NCBI GenBank assembly: GCA_900491605.1
Contig: UESW01004014.1
Span: forward strand, 699,880 to 763,879
Direction: 5' to 3'
DNA: 64,000 nt
DNA from: Calamus simplicifolius
Lineage: Eukaryota; Streptophyta; Magnoliopsida; Arecales; Arecaceae
Of this stretch, positions 11,346-22,852 are shown in pieces. The position numbers were made by a program, and so were the translations under genes. The notes below the pieces were generated by a model. That model did no database searches. It saw only the letters and a program-made list of their open reading frames with translations, and had not been told where the DNA came from. The stretch's first letter is position 1; every line of letters begins with the position of its first letter.

Positions 11346-12420
11346 TTTACTAAGCATTAGTCAATTATGTGACAAAGGATTTAAAGTTACATTTGAATCA
11401 TCTTTATGCATTGTTAAAAATCCTACAAATGAAAATATGAAATTTATTGGTCATAGGCATGGTAATGTATACATTGTTGATTTAAATGATTTGAATGATC
11501 GAAATGTTGATTGCCTAGTTGCTATGAATAATAAAACTGATAATAGTTGGTTATGGCATCGTAGGTTAGCTCATGCAAGCATGGATTTGTTATCTAAATT
11601 AATCAAAAAGGATTTAGTAAATGGTTTGCCAAAACTTACTTTTGAAAAAGATAAAATCTGTGATGCTTGTCAATTTGGAAAACAAACCCGAGTATCTTTT
11701 AAATCAAAAATGTGATTTCAACCACTAGACCTTTGGAACTCTTGCATATGGATTTATTCGGTCCTACAAGAACAACTAGTCTAGGAGGAAAAAGATATGG
11801 TTTTGTCATATTGATGATTTCTCTCGTTTTACATGGGTTTTATTCTTAGCTAGTAAAGATGAAGCATTTCCATCATTTCAAAAATTATTTAAAAGAATTA
11901 CAAATGAAAAGAATTCTTCTGTTTTATCGATACGAAGTGATCATGGAAAAGAATTTGAAAATCAATATTTTAAAATTTTTGTAATGAAAATGGAATTGAA
12001 CATAATTTTTCTGCACCCAGAACACCTCAACAAAATGGAGTAGTAGAAAGAAAGAACAGAACTTTAGAAGAAATGGCTCGTACCATGTTGTGTGAAAGTA
12101 ATCTCCCAAAATATTTTGGGCTGAAGCTATTAACACTGCATGTTATGTTTTAAATCGTGCATTAATTAGACCTGTTTTGAAAAAGACTCCTATGAACTTT
12201 GGAAAGGAAGAAAACCTAATATCGGTTATTTTCATGTTTTTGGATGTCGCTGCTTTGTTTTGAATAACGGAAAAAAAACCTTGATAAATTTGATGCTAAA
12301 TCTGATGAAGGAATTTTTCTTGGTTATTCTTTACATAGTAGAGCTTTTAGAGTTTTTAACAAAAAGACATTGTAGTTGAAGAATCAATTCATGTTATCTT
12401 TGATGAATCTAATGATCTTC
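11346..12420 (+). pseudogene. copia GAG-pre-integrase and integrase domains
   Basis: 11437-11715 holds the zinc-binding HHCC segment (WLWHRRLAHA ... CDACQFGKQTRVSF). After a stop at 11713, integrase core fragments follow in shifting frames: the first catalytic Asp in HMDLFGP (about 11747), the second around SDHGKEF (about 11935), and the Glu in NGVVERKNRTLEEMA (about 12040). Short deletions, for example in the block that normally reads VDDFSRF, break the frame several times. Its role is to insert the cDNA copy into the host genome. It is inactive here. Confidence 0.85.
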
Positions 12421-12590
12421 CATTAAGGAAGAGAAAAGGTATAGTGATGCAGATGAAATTGAAGATCAACTCAAAGATATCACCTTGAAGGACAAGGAGG
12501 ATTCAGATACACAAGAGGTAAATGAAGAAAGCAATCCTAATCCACCTGAAGCCTCACAAGGTAATGATGATTTAGAAAGAGGATGGAGGT

Positions 12591-13700
12591 ATGTTCACAG
12601 TCACCCTAAAGATCAAATTATTGGTGAAATATCTCAAGGAATTAGGACAAGATCGATTTAGAGATACTTATAATAACTTAGCATTTGTTTCTAAAATTGA
12701 ACCTAAATGCTATGATGAAGCTAAAAATGATATTGATTGGATAAATGCAATGCATGAAGAACTTAATCAATTTGAAAGAAATAATGTATGGACTCTTATT
12801 GATAGACCTCATGATCATCAAATTATAGGAACTAAATGGGTTTTTAGAAATAAGTTAGATGAACATGGTAACATAATTAGAAATAAAGCAAGACTAGTAG
12901 CTAAGGGTTATAATCAAGAAGAAGGAATTGATTTTGATGAAACTTATGCCCCTGTTGCTAGATTAGAAGCTATCAGATTACTTCTTGCTGTTGCTTGCTT
13001 TATGAATTTTAAATTATATCAAATGGATGTTAAAAGCGCTTTCTAAATGGATACATTGCTGAACAAGTTTTTGTGGAACAGCCACCCGGCTTTGAAAATC
13101 ACTTGTTTCCAAACCACGTATTTAAATTAAACAAAGCTTTGTATGGTTTGAAGCAAGCTCCCCGGGCTTGGTATGAGAGGTTAAGCAAATTCTTGATTAG
13201 TAATAAATTCATTCGAGGAAATGTAGATACAACTCTATTTATTAAAAGACAAAATGATGATATTTTAATTATTCAAATCTATGTAGATGATATCATTTTT
13301 GGTGCCACTAATGACTCGTTATGCAAAGATTTGCTAAGCTTATGCAGGGAGAGTTCGAGATGAGTATGATGGGAGAATTAAATTATTTTCTCGGACTTCA
13401 GATCAAACAAAGCAATGACGGGATCTTCATAAGCCAATCCAAGTATATCAAGGAAATGATCAAAAAGTTTGGCATGGAGACATCTAAAGTATCGGTACCC
13501 CTATGAGCTCATCTTGTAGACTTGATGCTTATAATTCTGAAAAATCTGTAGATTTAAAACTTTATAGAGGAATGATAGGATCTTTATTATACTTAACTGC
13601 CAGTAGACCTGATATCTGTTTAGTGTTTGCATGTGTGCCAGATATCAAGCTAATCCTAAAGAATCACACTTGCTTGCTGTTAAAAGATATTTAAATATTT
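12591..13700 (+). pseudogene. copia reverse transcriptase
   Basis: Blocks in order: TKWVFRNKLDEHG, ARLVAKGYNQEEGIDFDETYAP, QMDVKSAF (about 13019-13045), VFKLNKALYGLKQAPRAWY, the catalytic YVDD at 13280-13291, and MGELNYFLGLQI. Frame breaks occur after QMDVKSAF (one base lost near 13042), near 13360 and near 13503. It is a typical copia RNA-dependent DNA polymerase, disabled by frameshifts. Confidence 0.9.
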
Positions 13701-14219
13701 AAATGGAACTAAAAATTTAGGACTTTGGTATGACAGACAATCTAGCATTGACTTAATAGGATACACCGATTCAGACTTTGCTGGATGTAAACTAGACAGA
13801 AAATCAACTAGTGGAACTTGCCAATTCCTAGGTGTTAACTTAATCTCATGGTTTAGCAAAAAGCAAACTTCAGTAGCATTGTCTACGGCCGAGGCCGAAT
13901 ACATTGCAGCTGGAAGTTGCTGTGCTCAAATTTTGTGGATTAAGCAGCAACTAGAGGATTATGGTATCAAACAAAAGGGAATACCAATAAAATGTGATAA
14001 CACTAGTGCAATTTTTAACTAAAAATCCTATTCAACACTCTAGAACAAACATATAGAAATCCGACATCATTTCATTAGAGATCATGTTAATGATGGTGAC
14101 ATTGTATTGGAATTTGTAAACACTGAAAAACAACTCGCAGATATTTTACTAAACCTTTAGATGAATCAAAATTTTATGAAATAAGAATGGAACTTGGAAT
14201 GATTGATCCATCTATTTAA
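13701..14219 (+). pseudogene. copia RNase H domain and end of pol
   Basis: Shows GYTDSDFAGC, RKSTSGTCQFLG, STAEAEYIAA and the tail block with HHFIRDHVNDGDI. There are frame breaks near 14020 and 14145 and a final stop at about 14217. It would remove RNA from the RNA/DNA hybrid. The first catalytic Asp region (TDSD) is present, but the frame is not open throughout. Confidence 0.88.
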
Positions 14220-14342
14220 TTAATGTTGTGACTTGTTTGTGATTAAACATCTTAGCATGTGTTGCTTGACTAATCTTAATCTAATCAATCAAATCCCTTC
14301 ATGAAATATCTTTTAAATGCAATCATTGCTTTGTCTTTTAGT

Positions 14343-14627
14343 GAGTAAGTTAGCTAGGTAGTTAACTACCCATTCCTACCATGAAAGCTTTCTTTATTCC
14401 ACGCCACCTACCTTTTCTTGGATTTCTTTAAAGTAGTTAACTGACCAGGCAACCAACCAGCCACCTGACAGCTAACCGCTTTTGAATTTCATATAAAAGG
14501 TCCCTCTTGACTCACACGTCTCCACCAAGAAAACTTTCTTCTTCTCTTCTCTCGCCTTCTCCAAACCGTCTCCTCCTTCCTTCATTCTTCTTCTTCAAGC
14601 TTCTCCTCCACTTGTAGAGGAAAAGGA
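14343..14627 (+). promoter_or_regulatory. Promoter-like leader before the env-position ORF
   Basis: Seen: an LTR-type palindrome (AGTTAGCT-AGGT-AGTTAACT, about 14346), degenerate relatives near 14430-14475, a good TATA box (TATAAAAG, 14492-14499), then a CT-rich leader and the first ATG at 14628. The spacing (about 130 nt from TATA to ATG) is like a plant promoter. Inference: the third ORF may have had its own transcript. A spliced transcript from the LTR is the alternative. Confidence 0.45.
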
Positions 14628-15790
14628 ATGGCTCCAAAGAAGAAGGGTTCTCACTCAAGAGAAGAGTCCTCCGATCTTCCTCAAAAAGCCTTCTTCTTCT
14701 TCAAGATCTATATTTCCTTTTAACCACTCGATCAATTTCCAATGGAAGGTTAGTAGATTTCAGTTTCTAGAACAAGAAGAGTTTAAGATAGGAAAACTAC
14801 TAGCATCTCAAGGTTGGACTGACTATTATCCACTAAAAACCTATCTTATCCAACTTTGTTTATGAGTTTTATGAAAATATAAATTTTGGTGATGGAACTA
14901 TTTCCTCACTTGTTAAAAATGTTAAAATCCAATTTGATAGTGAAATGCTAGGGTCAGCCTTAGGTATTCCATCAATGGCATTCTAGAATTTTCCTAGTGA
15001 AAGAAACTTAAAATTGCAACTATTTTGGCTTAGAGGATGATAATGCTAATATAGACAATCTTGATGCAAACATGTTGAATGTTGAGAATAGATTGCTACA
15101 TAGCATCATTGCAAAGATTTTTGCCCCTCGTGCCGGTCATTTAATGCCATAACTGATAGGGACATAGGACTAATGTTTGATATATTAGAAGGAACTCCTT
15201 TAAATTTTCCAGAATTAATGATGGTTATAATGAAAGAAGCTGTAGGTAGATCCAAAGCCGCCTTGCCATACGGGATGTTTCTCACCTACGTATTTGAATT
15301 TCACATGTGAAACTCAAAGGAGAAACTAGTGTAGCATTGCGTCACACTGATTTTTAATGCTCATTCCCTCCACCGTATGGATTATGCCAAACGTAATGGT
15401 ATTTGGACCAAAGTTAGGTCTAGAACTGGTGATAAACCTGCTCTCTCAACCAACAAATTTAGTACCTTCAGATCCACCTCCACCTGCTTGTTCTCCTCCA
15501 AACTTCTTTAATTTTGATTTTCATCAACCCAATCATTCTTAGCTGCAATGACTGAACCAAATCCATTTTTAACTGAACCTCCTGATATACCCGAATCTTC
15601 AAATCGATATGACAACTCAACTTNTGAAATTATGCAGAGTGTATGTCTTGTAAGTACATGACCTGAGAATGAGAATGAATAGCATAAACTTTTCAAATTG
15701 AATCTAAGCTTCATTGGAAGTTGAAGCACCAAAAACTCTAGTGAGAACACCTTTAGTAAGTGTAGCATTGATCCAACTAAAAAAAAAGAA
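14628..15790 (+). pseudogene. Env-position third ORF (putative plant transposon protein), decayed
   Basis: Starts MAPKKKGSHSREESSDLP at 14628, a basic N-terminus, and is soon cut by frameshifts. Downstream fragments in different frames match the pattern I know from the 'putative plant transposon protein' family often found in retrotransposon third ORFs: a GDGTISSLVKNVKI block (about 14890), LLHSIIAKIFAPR (about 15091), and KAALPYGMFLTYVFEF (about 15255). It ends in a hydrophilic Pro/Ser/Thr-rich stretch. No clear signal peptide or membrane segment is visible, so calling it an envelope protein would be unjustified. Function unknown. Confidence 0.6.
15624..15624. other. Ambiguous base (n)
   Basis: The only non-ACGT letter in the window. 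It lies in the damaged 3' part of the copia element, about 790 bp before the 3' LTR, and hints at repeat-related uncertainty in the assembly here. Confidence 0.95.
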
Positions 15791-16411
15791 TCTTGGGTTA
15801 TGCAAATAGTGCAAGCTACGTTAATTATTTTTGCGGGATGCTACTCACTATCCATAATATATTTGGCTGAATAAGGGTTTGAACCATCTATATAACCAAA
15901 CAAGTTGTTGGCCCATACTAAGAGAAGAAACTAACTACATCGAAGTAAATAATTTGAATGACTAGTTTGATATATTCTAGAGATAGAGATATAATATGTA
16001 ATATTTAGAATAGTATTGAAGAGAATGATCGATGTAGAAACAAGTGTAATTGAGGTGTTTGATGTTGCCTTAGTTGCCACCATAAAAACAAACAAGACTA
16101 AGGTTTGATGAAAGGGTTACAAACAATACTATTACTTTTTATTCAATGAATGGAGCTATATAGATACAAATTCTCAAAATTATGGCACAATCTTACATAT
16201 ACAAATTCATCCCAAATATTATGGCACACTCTTAGCGATATAGTAACTATAAAATAAGAGATTAATTATCTCCCTGATTTGAGAAGTAATTATGGTAGCT
16301 CATTCTCCTTGATACGGGAAGTGATTATGATAGCAAATTTGATATGATTTAATTTGATGTTGTCATCAAATTTGATATAATCTGATATGATATTATTATC
16401 ATATTTGATGT
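15791..16411. other. AT-rich segment between third ORF and 3' LTR, no polypurine tract
   Basis: No ORF. It contains runs of related phrases (AAATTTGATATGATTT, AAATTTGATATAATCTGATATGA) close to 16330-16400 that resemble an LTR U3 end of another element. A purine tract, expected directly before 16412, is missing. It is probably foreign DNA inserted or joined at this point. Confidence 0.5.
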
Positions 16412-16614
16412 TGTTGGCCCCTAATTGATTTTGATGATTACAAAAAATTAAGACTAAGTTTATTATGAAATTAAGATTAATGCAGGGATGTACAAGTGTC
16501 GTACAGTGAGCCTTATCAAGCAAAATTTTATTTGTTACATGGAAGCTTGTTTTCTCTTATCTTGAATATAGCTAATTAATTCAATCTCTCCAGACATTTG
16601 CATGACTTCTTGAG

Positions 16615-17640
16615 CTAGCTAGCTAGCTAGCTTGTTTTGCCTTTTAGCTACCTTGTCTTACTTGTTAGCTAGCTATTCTCTTTGCTCTGTTAGCTTGGCC
16701 GAACCATGCTTGGGATAAGTTAGCTTGTGAGCTAACTTCTTCCCTCTCCTAGTTGTCTTGTTGGCCTCAAGAGCTAACTATTTTCATGCTGATTTTGTCT
16801 TGGCCGAATGCTCTTTGAAATCAGTTAGCTGGGCAGCTAGCTGGTTGGCTTTGTGAGTTGACTTGTTGGCCTCAAGAGCTAACTATTTTCTTGCAGGAAT
16901 TCCTCTTGGCCGAATGGACTTCAAAGCAAGCTAGCTGGAGAGCTAGCTTCTCCCTTGGGCGGCACCATGAAATTCAAATTCAGTTAGCTGGGAAGCTAAC
17001 TCCTTTTTTTTTCTTTCATGGGCTTATGAAAGCTTGCTTCAGTTAGCTGGGGAGCTAACTGCTTTGTTCTTCCTTCTCTCTTGGCCGAACGTTTTGGTGA
17101 AAAAGTTAGCTTAATAGCTAACTACTTTGGGCATTTTCTCCCTTGGCCGAATGAATGTTTGAACCAGTCAGCTTAGCAGCTAACTACTTTATCATTTCTC
17201 TCTTCCTGACGCATGAAATTTGAATTGAGTTAGCTAAATAGCTAACTACTTTTATCATGATGCACTTAACTTTTTATCTAGTTAGCTAAATAGCTAACTA
17301 CTTTTATCATGAAGCACTTAACTTTTTATCTAGCTAGCTGGAGAGCTAACCACTTTAATCATTCTCTCTTTCCAGCCGCATGAAATTCAAATTGAGTTAG
17401 CTAAATAGCTAACTACTTTTTCTCTTAATGCATGAAACTTTTCATTGAGTTAGCTGAAGAGCTAACTACTTTTTTCTGGATGCTTTCCTAGCCGTATGCA
17501 TGATGGATTGAGCTAGCTTGTTAGTTAGCTACTTTATTCTTTTGTTATGGCTGATTTTTTTCTTGCCGTGGAGCTTTGTTGGAAAGCTAGCTAGCTTTGT
17601 TTGCTTAGCTAGCTTGGGGCCTCTTCTCTCTTCTTTCCAT
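16615..17640 (+). repeat. Palindrome array in the 3' LTR
   Basis: About 15 units of AGTTAGCT-N4-AGCTAACT type, for example at about 16823, 16981, 17041, 17228, 17280 and 17395. The CCGAATG/GCATGAA filler is as in the 5' LTR. Local unit turnover is visible: a segment containing TTTATCTAG and CTAACTACTTTTATCATGA recurs at about 17230-17340. Confidence 0.82.
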
Positions 17641-18222
17641 GGCCGGACGTCTTCAAAGGAGCTAGCTGAAAATAAATTCAGCCAACCACACTCAATGCTC
17701 TCTCTCTCTTTAATTATATTTCCATTCTCATGATTACTGATTTTTTTTTTTGGTGTTTGACAAGAGATCTTTCTTCATCAAAGGATTAAATGCGATCAAC
17801 GCATAGGGAAATAAACTCAAACGGTTACATTTTTCTTCCGTTTTAATTTCCTCTTATTACCAATGTGTCTAACGGACATTTTTCTTGGTTTAAATAGCTG
17901 AGATCAGAGGAACACAATGACGAATCTGAGAAAGAAAAAGAGGAGAAAGAAATCAAGAAAGAGAGTGTTCATTGCATATTTTTTGGAGTGTTGGAAAGCA
18001 AGTTCTTGTGCATTGAAGTTGACAAATCTTAATCACTGCTCAAGTCGTCCAGATCCGGTGAAGCATTCAAAGTCTTCAGCTACCTCGAAGATCCACATTC
18101 ATTGCTGAAGATTTGCTTCAAATTTGTAAAGTATTCTTTGAATATTTGCTCAAGTTAGGAGCTATCTGTTATCTATTCTGAAATTTCTTGTAATAGGGTT
18201 AAGGATAACCCTAGATTGTTGA

Positions 18223-18376
18223 TTGGCTTCCTTGTGCCGTTAAACAAGAGGACTAGCCGGGTAAGGCTAGGGTTTGGCTTCCTTGTGCCGTGAAACAAGA
18301 GGACTAGCCGGGAAGGCTAGGGGTTTGGCTGCCTTGTGCCGTGAAACAAGAGGACTAGCCGGAAGGCTAGGGGTTG
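18223..18376 (+). repeat. Three tandem units of about 51 bp near the 3' LTR end
   Basis: Counterpart of 9076-9230, with the same TTGTGCCGT-AAACAAGAG-GACTAGCCGG core and the CTAGCC/GGCTAG inverted repeat. All three copies are retained. Confidence 0.8.
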
Positions 18377-18627
18377 TAATCGTTGTGATACGATTAGTGA
18401 AATTCCCAAAGGGTTTTTGGAGAGTGGACGTAGGAGCCGAGTTTGGCACCGAACCACTATAAACCCTCTTGTGTTTGTGATTGCTTATTCTGTGTGATTT
18501 TGTTTCGTGCACTCCACTACACCGCTGCAAACTAATTTTTAACTAGTGATTAAGCACATATCTGCGCTAGTAATTATTTTTTAAATACATAATTCACCCC
18601 CTCTTGGGTAGCTACATCTGGGCAACA

Positions 18628-19895
18628 TATATTATGGAAAGGTCTTTGTGCATCGTGCGTAGTGATTGGCCGCATTCGTATATGACTGTGCATGCATGAG
18701 AATATTTTTATTCTTTTTTTGCATCGCATATATGGCACACGTCCGCATGATGAGCGCGCTCCTCTATCGTACGCAGTGCAAAAAACTTTTTCTTAATATT
18801 ATATGTTCCGATATTGTTATCATCTTGATCCTACTCCACATTCTTTGCCTTTTTAGATAAATTGTGCTGGGTTGTGTATCATTTAGGGCAATAAACTAAG
18901 TTATGATATAAATTTGGTACGATCCAAGCCTATTCAATTTTTGAATCAACCTAAAATTTGAATTACTTCATATTTAATGCATTTCTATTCATCTATTCAA
19001 GTTAGATTGAATCAAGTTCAAAATATATCTTACAAGCACAATTAAAGAATAAATCAAATATAAAAGACATTGTTAAATCATCATTTAATTATATCCTAAA
19101 AATATAAAAATGCAAATATTATCATCAATGATGCATATTAATGATGTCCACAAATATGGCTGGGGGATTTTTTTTATATCTATAAAATTCAAGACTGACC
19201 GGTCAAGTTCAGGTTGGATGCACCAAATCTAATGTCTGGCTTTTTGTATCTTAGCATATACTGAATTTTTATATATAAATTTGACATGTGCAAGCACAAA
19301 ACTAGCTTAAGGCAGATGAGTTTTTAATTAATGACTACAACATTGAGGTGAAAAAGACTTGCAACATATAAACAATATAAAATGTTTTCCAGCAAATTAT
19401 GAAATTATTTGACACGTTTCCTGACGACCGAAGACAAAAGGGGCGGAAGCCCTCCACTTCTCCTCCCCAAAATTGGCTCTTTGAAAATAAAATAAAATAA
19501 AATAAAATCAAGCTTTCATGTAGAAAAAAAATAATAATATATATATATATATGCCAAGTGATCCAGGATGGGAACGTCGGAGACAAAGTAATTTTCCAGT
19601 ACTGTAGGTGATAAGGAATATATAACAATTAGATTACTGAGTGCATTGTTTTGAGTGGCTAGAAACTCAATACTGTTCACGTTACGCGTTTTAACAACTA
19701 ATCTTGTGACGCATATGATCGAACTTTAGTCGGCCCCAAGCTGTACTCCAGTTGGAGTGGAGTTAGCTGTATCCCAATTGTCTGAGCCTTAAATTAATGA
19801 AAGGAAATGGAAGGAAAGTTTAGTGATATAGACTGACGTGGTACAGGCAAAGAGATTTTTTTTTTTTTTTTTATTTTTTTTGTTACTATTTCAGG
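18628..19895. other. Intergenic DNA without recognisable genes
   Basis: No coding signal. It contains (AAAAT)n at about 19487-19508, a (TA)n run near 19535-19552 and a long T tract at 19857-19880. Nothing else could be identified. Confidence 0.6.
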
Positions 19896-20241
19896 CATAG
19901 TTATTAGATTTAATCCGATAAACCGATTAAGTCGGGATACAAAAATTAAGTCAGATTCGATCCTAACATAAAATTGAATATACAAATAATTCAGAATAAC
20001 TTGATCAATTCATTCTGTTTATCTATTAATCGATTAATTCATTTCGAATCGAATGAAATTAAGAATTTTATTATATATTAATTTTAATTTTTTAATAAAA
20101 ATTAATTTTTATTAATATAAATATATTTTATATTAAAATAATTAACCGATATTCAATCAGAAATCCAAACATTTGAATATGTGATCCAATGATCCGAGCC
20201 ATTAATCGGATCAATGTCCAAACCGAACCTGACAACCTTTG
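19896..20241 (-). mobile_element. hAT-type miniature element, short copy
   Basis: On the minus strand it aligns with both flanks of the element at 24164-25038: first a GTTGTCAG start followed by GGACATTGATCCGA and GGCTCGG; then a shared AT-rich core (TTATTTTAATATAAAA...); then CAATTTTATGTTAGGATCGAA; and the end TAATAACTATG. It is 346 bp, lacks the CT-rich interior of the other copy and codes for nothing. No 8-bp target duplication remains, so the limits are approximate. Confidence 0.6.
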
Positions 20242-21905
20242 AAGCAGTTTAAGTCAAGTTTCATGGAGGATTTGACTGCTCTCAGGAACGGTCAAAATAT
20301 TACTCTCTTTAGGAAGCAATGCGGTGGGATTTAAGACTCATGCACCCCAAAACGGGGATTTTAATTTGTCCTCACCCTTCCTCCCTTGACGGAAGACCAG
20401 GCTCCCAAATAGAGTCGAGCTCACGGAACCAAGGCGTTTCTTTTTTTTCTTTTTAAATCACAAGGGCGGCGCCCGATGGTATCGAAGCTGACCTCTTGCC
20501 TTCTGTTTGAATCAAAGAGAAGGGAAAAAAAAAAAAAAAAAAAGAGAATGGGAGTATTTTTTTTTTTTTCTTCGGCGAACTTAAAGTTGTTAACCTACAA
20601 ATCGAAAGGTAAGATGGGAAAAAAAAAAGTTTAAGTCATACTTTCTAAGAAGACTAAATATCTCTTTTTTTCTATTCTTCATTCTTTCACTTTCAGTATA
20701 TTTTAAAGGAATATAATTATCATATAACTCTTCCCCTTCTTTTTCCTCTCTATCCAAACAAGATAATTGATATTACCATTCCTTTTTCTTTCATCCTTTT
20801 CAAATAAAAAAAGAAAGCAACCATTCCTTCTCTTTTCTTTCTTCATTTCCTTTTTTTTTTTACTATTCACTTCCTTCATTTCCAATGACCGAAACAAAGC
20901 CTTAAGGAAGGAGATATTTTTCTTTATTTTTTACTTAGATTTTACTTATATACGAGCTGTTTTCTACCTGACTATTTCTCTCCTATTCTCGCGCATAGAT
21001 TTAATAGGAGTAAAATTGGAAAGAGAGAACCGATTTGATCGATTGATTAACGATTAACTAAGGAGAACTACGGCAAGACCTTCTCAAATTTGACTCGTTT
21101 TATATTTTGATCTCTAAAAAAATCAAAAATCTCAAAACTTTTATTTTAGTACGCAAAATCTCTTATATTCATTTCTATTACGATTCATTAGCATGCAATA
21201 ATTACACGGTAGTAAATCTCTTATGTAATATCAAGTTTACCCTTCGAACTCTCTCAACCGAGAGTGAAACTGCCTCAATTTTTTCTAAAACAAAAAATGC
21301 ATCCATTAGATCAAAGAAACTTGGCTTACCACTAGAGATGGGCCCATGCCAAGTTGTTTTGACCACAGAAAAAAGGCCTTATGTTTTAAGGCCCGCTCAA
21401 ATATCAAGCCTAGGTTAAGCCTTAAAAAATAAAAATCAATCGATTAAAATTTTATATATATATTAAACATATATTAATATAAAATAGTTTTTTTACGTAC
21501 TTATTATTTATTTTAGAGCTATTTTCACTGTTTATTGAAATAGGGTTGTTTGTGATGTTTCGATAGGCAAACCATTTGCCTGATCATTCCATAAATTTTT
21601 GCTTTAGATAAATCCTGGTTCTCTTCTTCCAGCTTCATTCGAGGTATTTATCTTTCTCACTTTCTTAATCTCGACTTTTTTTTTTTTTTTTGTCTAAAAA
21701 AGTTAGAGAGAGAATATTACTATGCCATAATGAAGTTAGAGAGAGAATATTAGTCATCTTGTCTTTATGCATCATTAACGCTGCAAACAAAGAGAGGGAG
21801 AGAATATTATTCTTATCCTTTTTATATTATGCCATAAAGAAGAGGGAGAGAGAATATTTCAGGGTGTTTCGCTTAGACTGTATCTTCTTTGAGACCACTG
21901 TTACT
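20242..21905. other. Intergenic DNA with poly(A)/poly(T) tracts
   Basis: No gene supported; ORFs here are low-complexity Phe/Lys/Ser runs. Homopolymer tracts occur at 20525-20543 (A), 20559-20570 (T), 20849-20860 (T) and 21677-21691 (T). The 3' part holds the purine-rich repeat listed separately. Confidence 0.6.
21700..21862. repeat. Imperfect repeat of GAGAGAATATT units
   Basis: Four copies of (A)G-AGAGAGAATATT or AGGGAGAGAATATT at about 21702, 21736, 21791 and 21842. The pairs are separated by similar text that includes TATGCCATAA (twice). It reads as a decayed minisatellite with a period of roughly 35-55 bp. Confidence 0.6.
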
Positions 21906-22421
21906 TCAATGATGATGTTTTTTTTTTTTTTTGATACAAGCAGGCAATCACATAAGTCTCATGTGAATCAGCCCAGATAGATCCGAATACAAAATTTGAT
22001 GCAAAGAACAGGACAGGAATCGCCTGGCCTCCATAACCATAAACCATCATGCTAGGCCACTAAAGTTGCCGCCCAATCCGCCACTGAATTGGCTTCTCGA
22101 AATATATGATGGATCTGGAAGCTATCAACCTCATGCAAAATAGACCAAATGTCCCTAATAATCGGAATAGTGGGGCACCACAAGCAATTCTCTTTCAGCA
22201 GCCAGAAAATGATCGTCATAGAATCACCCTCGATCATGAGTCTATGAGCATGAAGAATCCGAGCTGCATAAGATATACCAGTCCAAGCAGCATAAAGCTC
22301 AGTCATAGAGACAGAGAAGTCGAAAGTAGCAAAATCACCCGTCGCCAGCAGATCACCTTGAGGCCCATGGATGATGAATGTCGAACCAGCAGCTCTACCA
22401 CGGACACTCAATGATGATGTT
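21906..22421 (-). mobile_element. 5'-truncated LINE insertion with 14-bp target duplication
   Basis: The 14-mer TCAATGATGATGTT is present at 21906-21919 and again at 22408-22421. The insert between them starts with a T run on the plus strand (about 21920-21932), which is the poly(A) tail of a minus-strand element, and ends inside the coding region. Target duplication, A tail and 5' truncation together are the hallmark of target-primed reverse transcription. Confidence 0.9.
22052..22407 (-). pseudogene. C-terminal RNase H-like domain of the LINE ORF2
   Basis: An open reading of about 118 residues on the minus strand begins abruptly at the 5' truncation. It shows the plant LINE RNase H pattern (RVT_3 type): a hydrophobic strand with GDLL, SMTELYAAWTGISYA (catalytic Glu in TELYA), LMIEGDSMTIIFWL (Asp in EGDS), and a last block HIFREANSVADWAA with the final Asp. 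It stops at 22052, close to the A tail, as expected for the ORF2 end. The frame is intact but lacks a start and the rest of the protein. Confidence 0.85.
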
Positions 22422-22805
22422 GAACCGATCCTTCTCTCTCATTTCCATATTCATGATTTATAACAAAATCCTATTAACTTTTACTTTATTTATATGCACC
22501 GGTCTTGCACATCACTAGTTCAATCAATTAATCTTTTGCTTAATTTAATGCATTAAAATATAATCAAATATGATGAAAATATATATATATATAAAAGGGC
22601 TTGAAGCAATATAGCAAAAGCATTTTCTTAAATATTTTGGCTATGAATCAAATTTAAATTTTCTTTTTGATAAAAAAAGCACAAGTCTTAACCATCCCAA
22701 CTAGTATGTATTTCACACACGCACATGTATCTATATATTATTCGTGTAGTTATAATATATAAATGTGGATCGAACTTGGCCCAGAAAAATTTCTATCGAT
22801 CCAGC

Positions 22806-22852
<47 letters not shown>

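Larger units (their letters stand above)
7164..18627 (+). mobile_element. Sirevirus-like (SIRE/Maximus) Ty1/copia LTR retrotransposon, decayed
   Basis: Seen: two related terminal repeats (7164-9469 and 16412-18627), both TG...CA; a primer-binding site at 9472; a gag with two CCHC knuckles; then protease, GAG-pre-integrase/integrase, reverse transcriptase and RNase H in copia order; then an extra ORF before the 3' LTR. Known: integrase before reverse transcriptase defines copia, and a large gag with an env-position third ORF marks Sireviruses. Every coding domain has frameshifts or stops. Flanking 5-mers differ (AGGTA left, TATAT right), and no purine tract precedes the 3' LTR, so the two halves may not derive from one insertion. 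Confidence 0.85.
16412..18627 (+). repeat. 3' LTR of the copia element
   Basis: Starts TGTTGGCCCC and ends GGGCAACA like the 5' LTR. It has the same order of parts: a GCTAGC run (about 16615), the palindrome array to about 17640, a TATA-like TTTAAATAG (about 17890), and the triplet repeat (18223-18376). It is about 90 bp shorter and differs by many substitutions and by the number and spacing of palindromes. That means either an old insertion or LTRs of different origin. Confidence 0.88.

Noticed and set aside
9545..14219. Reading the copia element as an active, autonomous retrotransposon
   Set aside because: Frameshifts or stops occur in gag, protease, integrase, reverse transcriptase and RNase H, and the 3' junction is abnormal.
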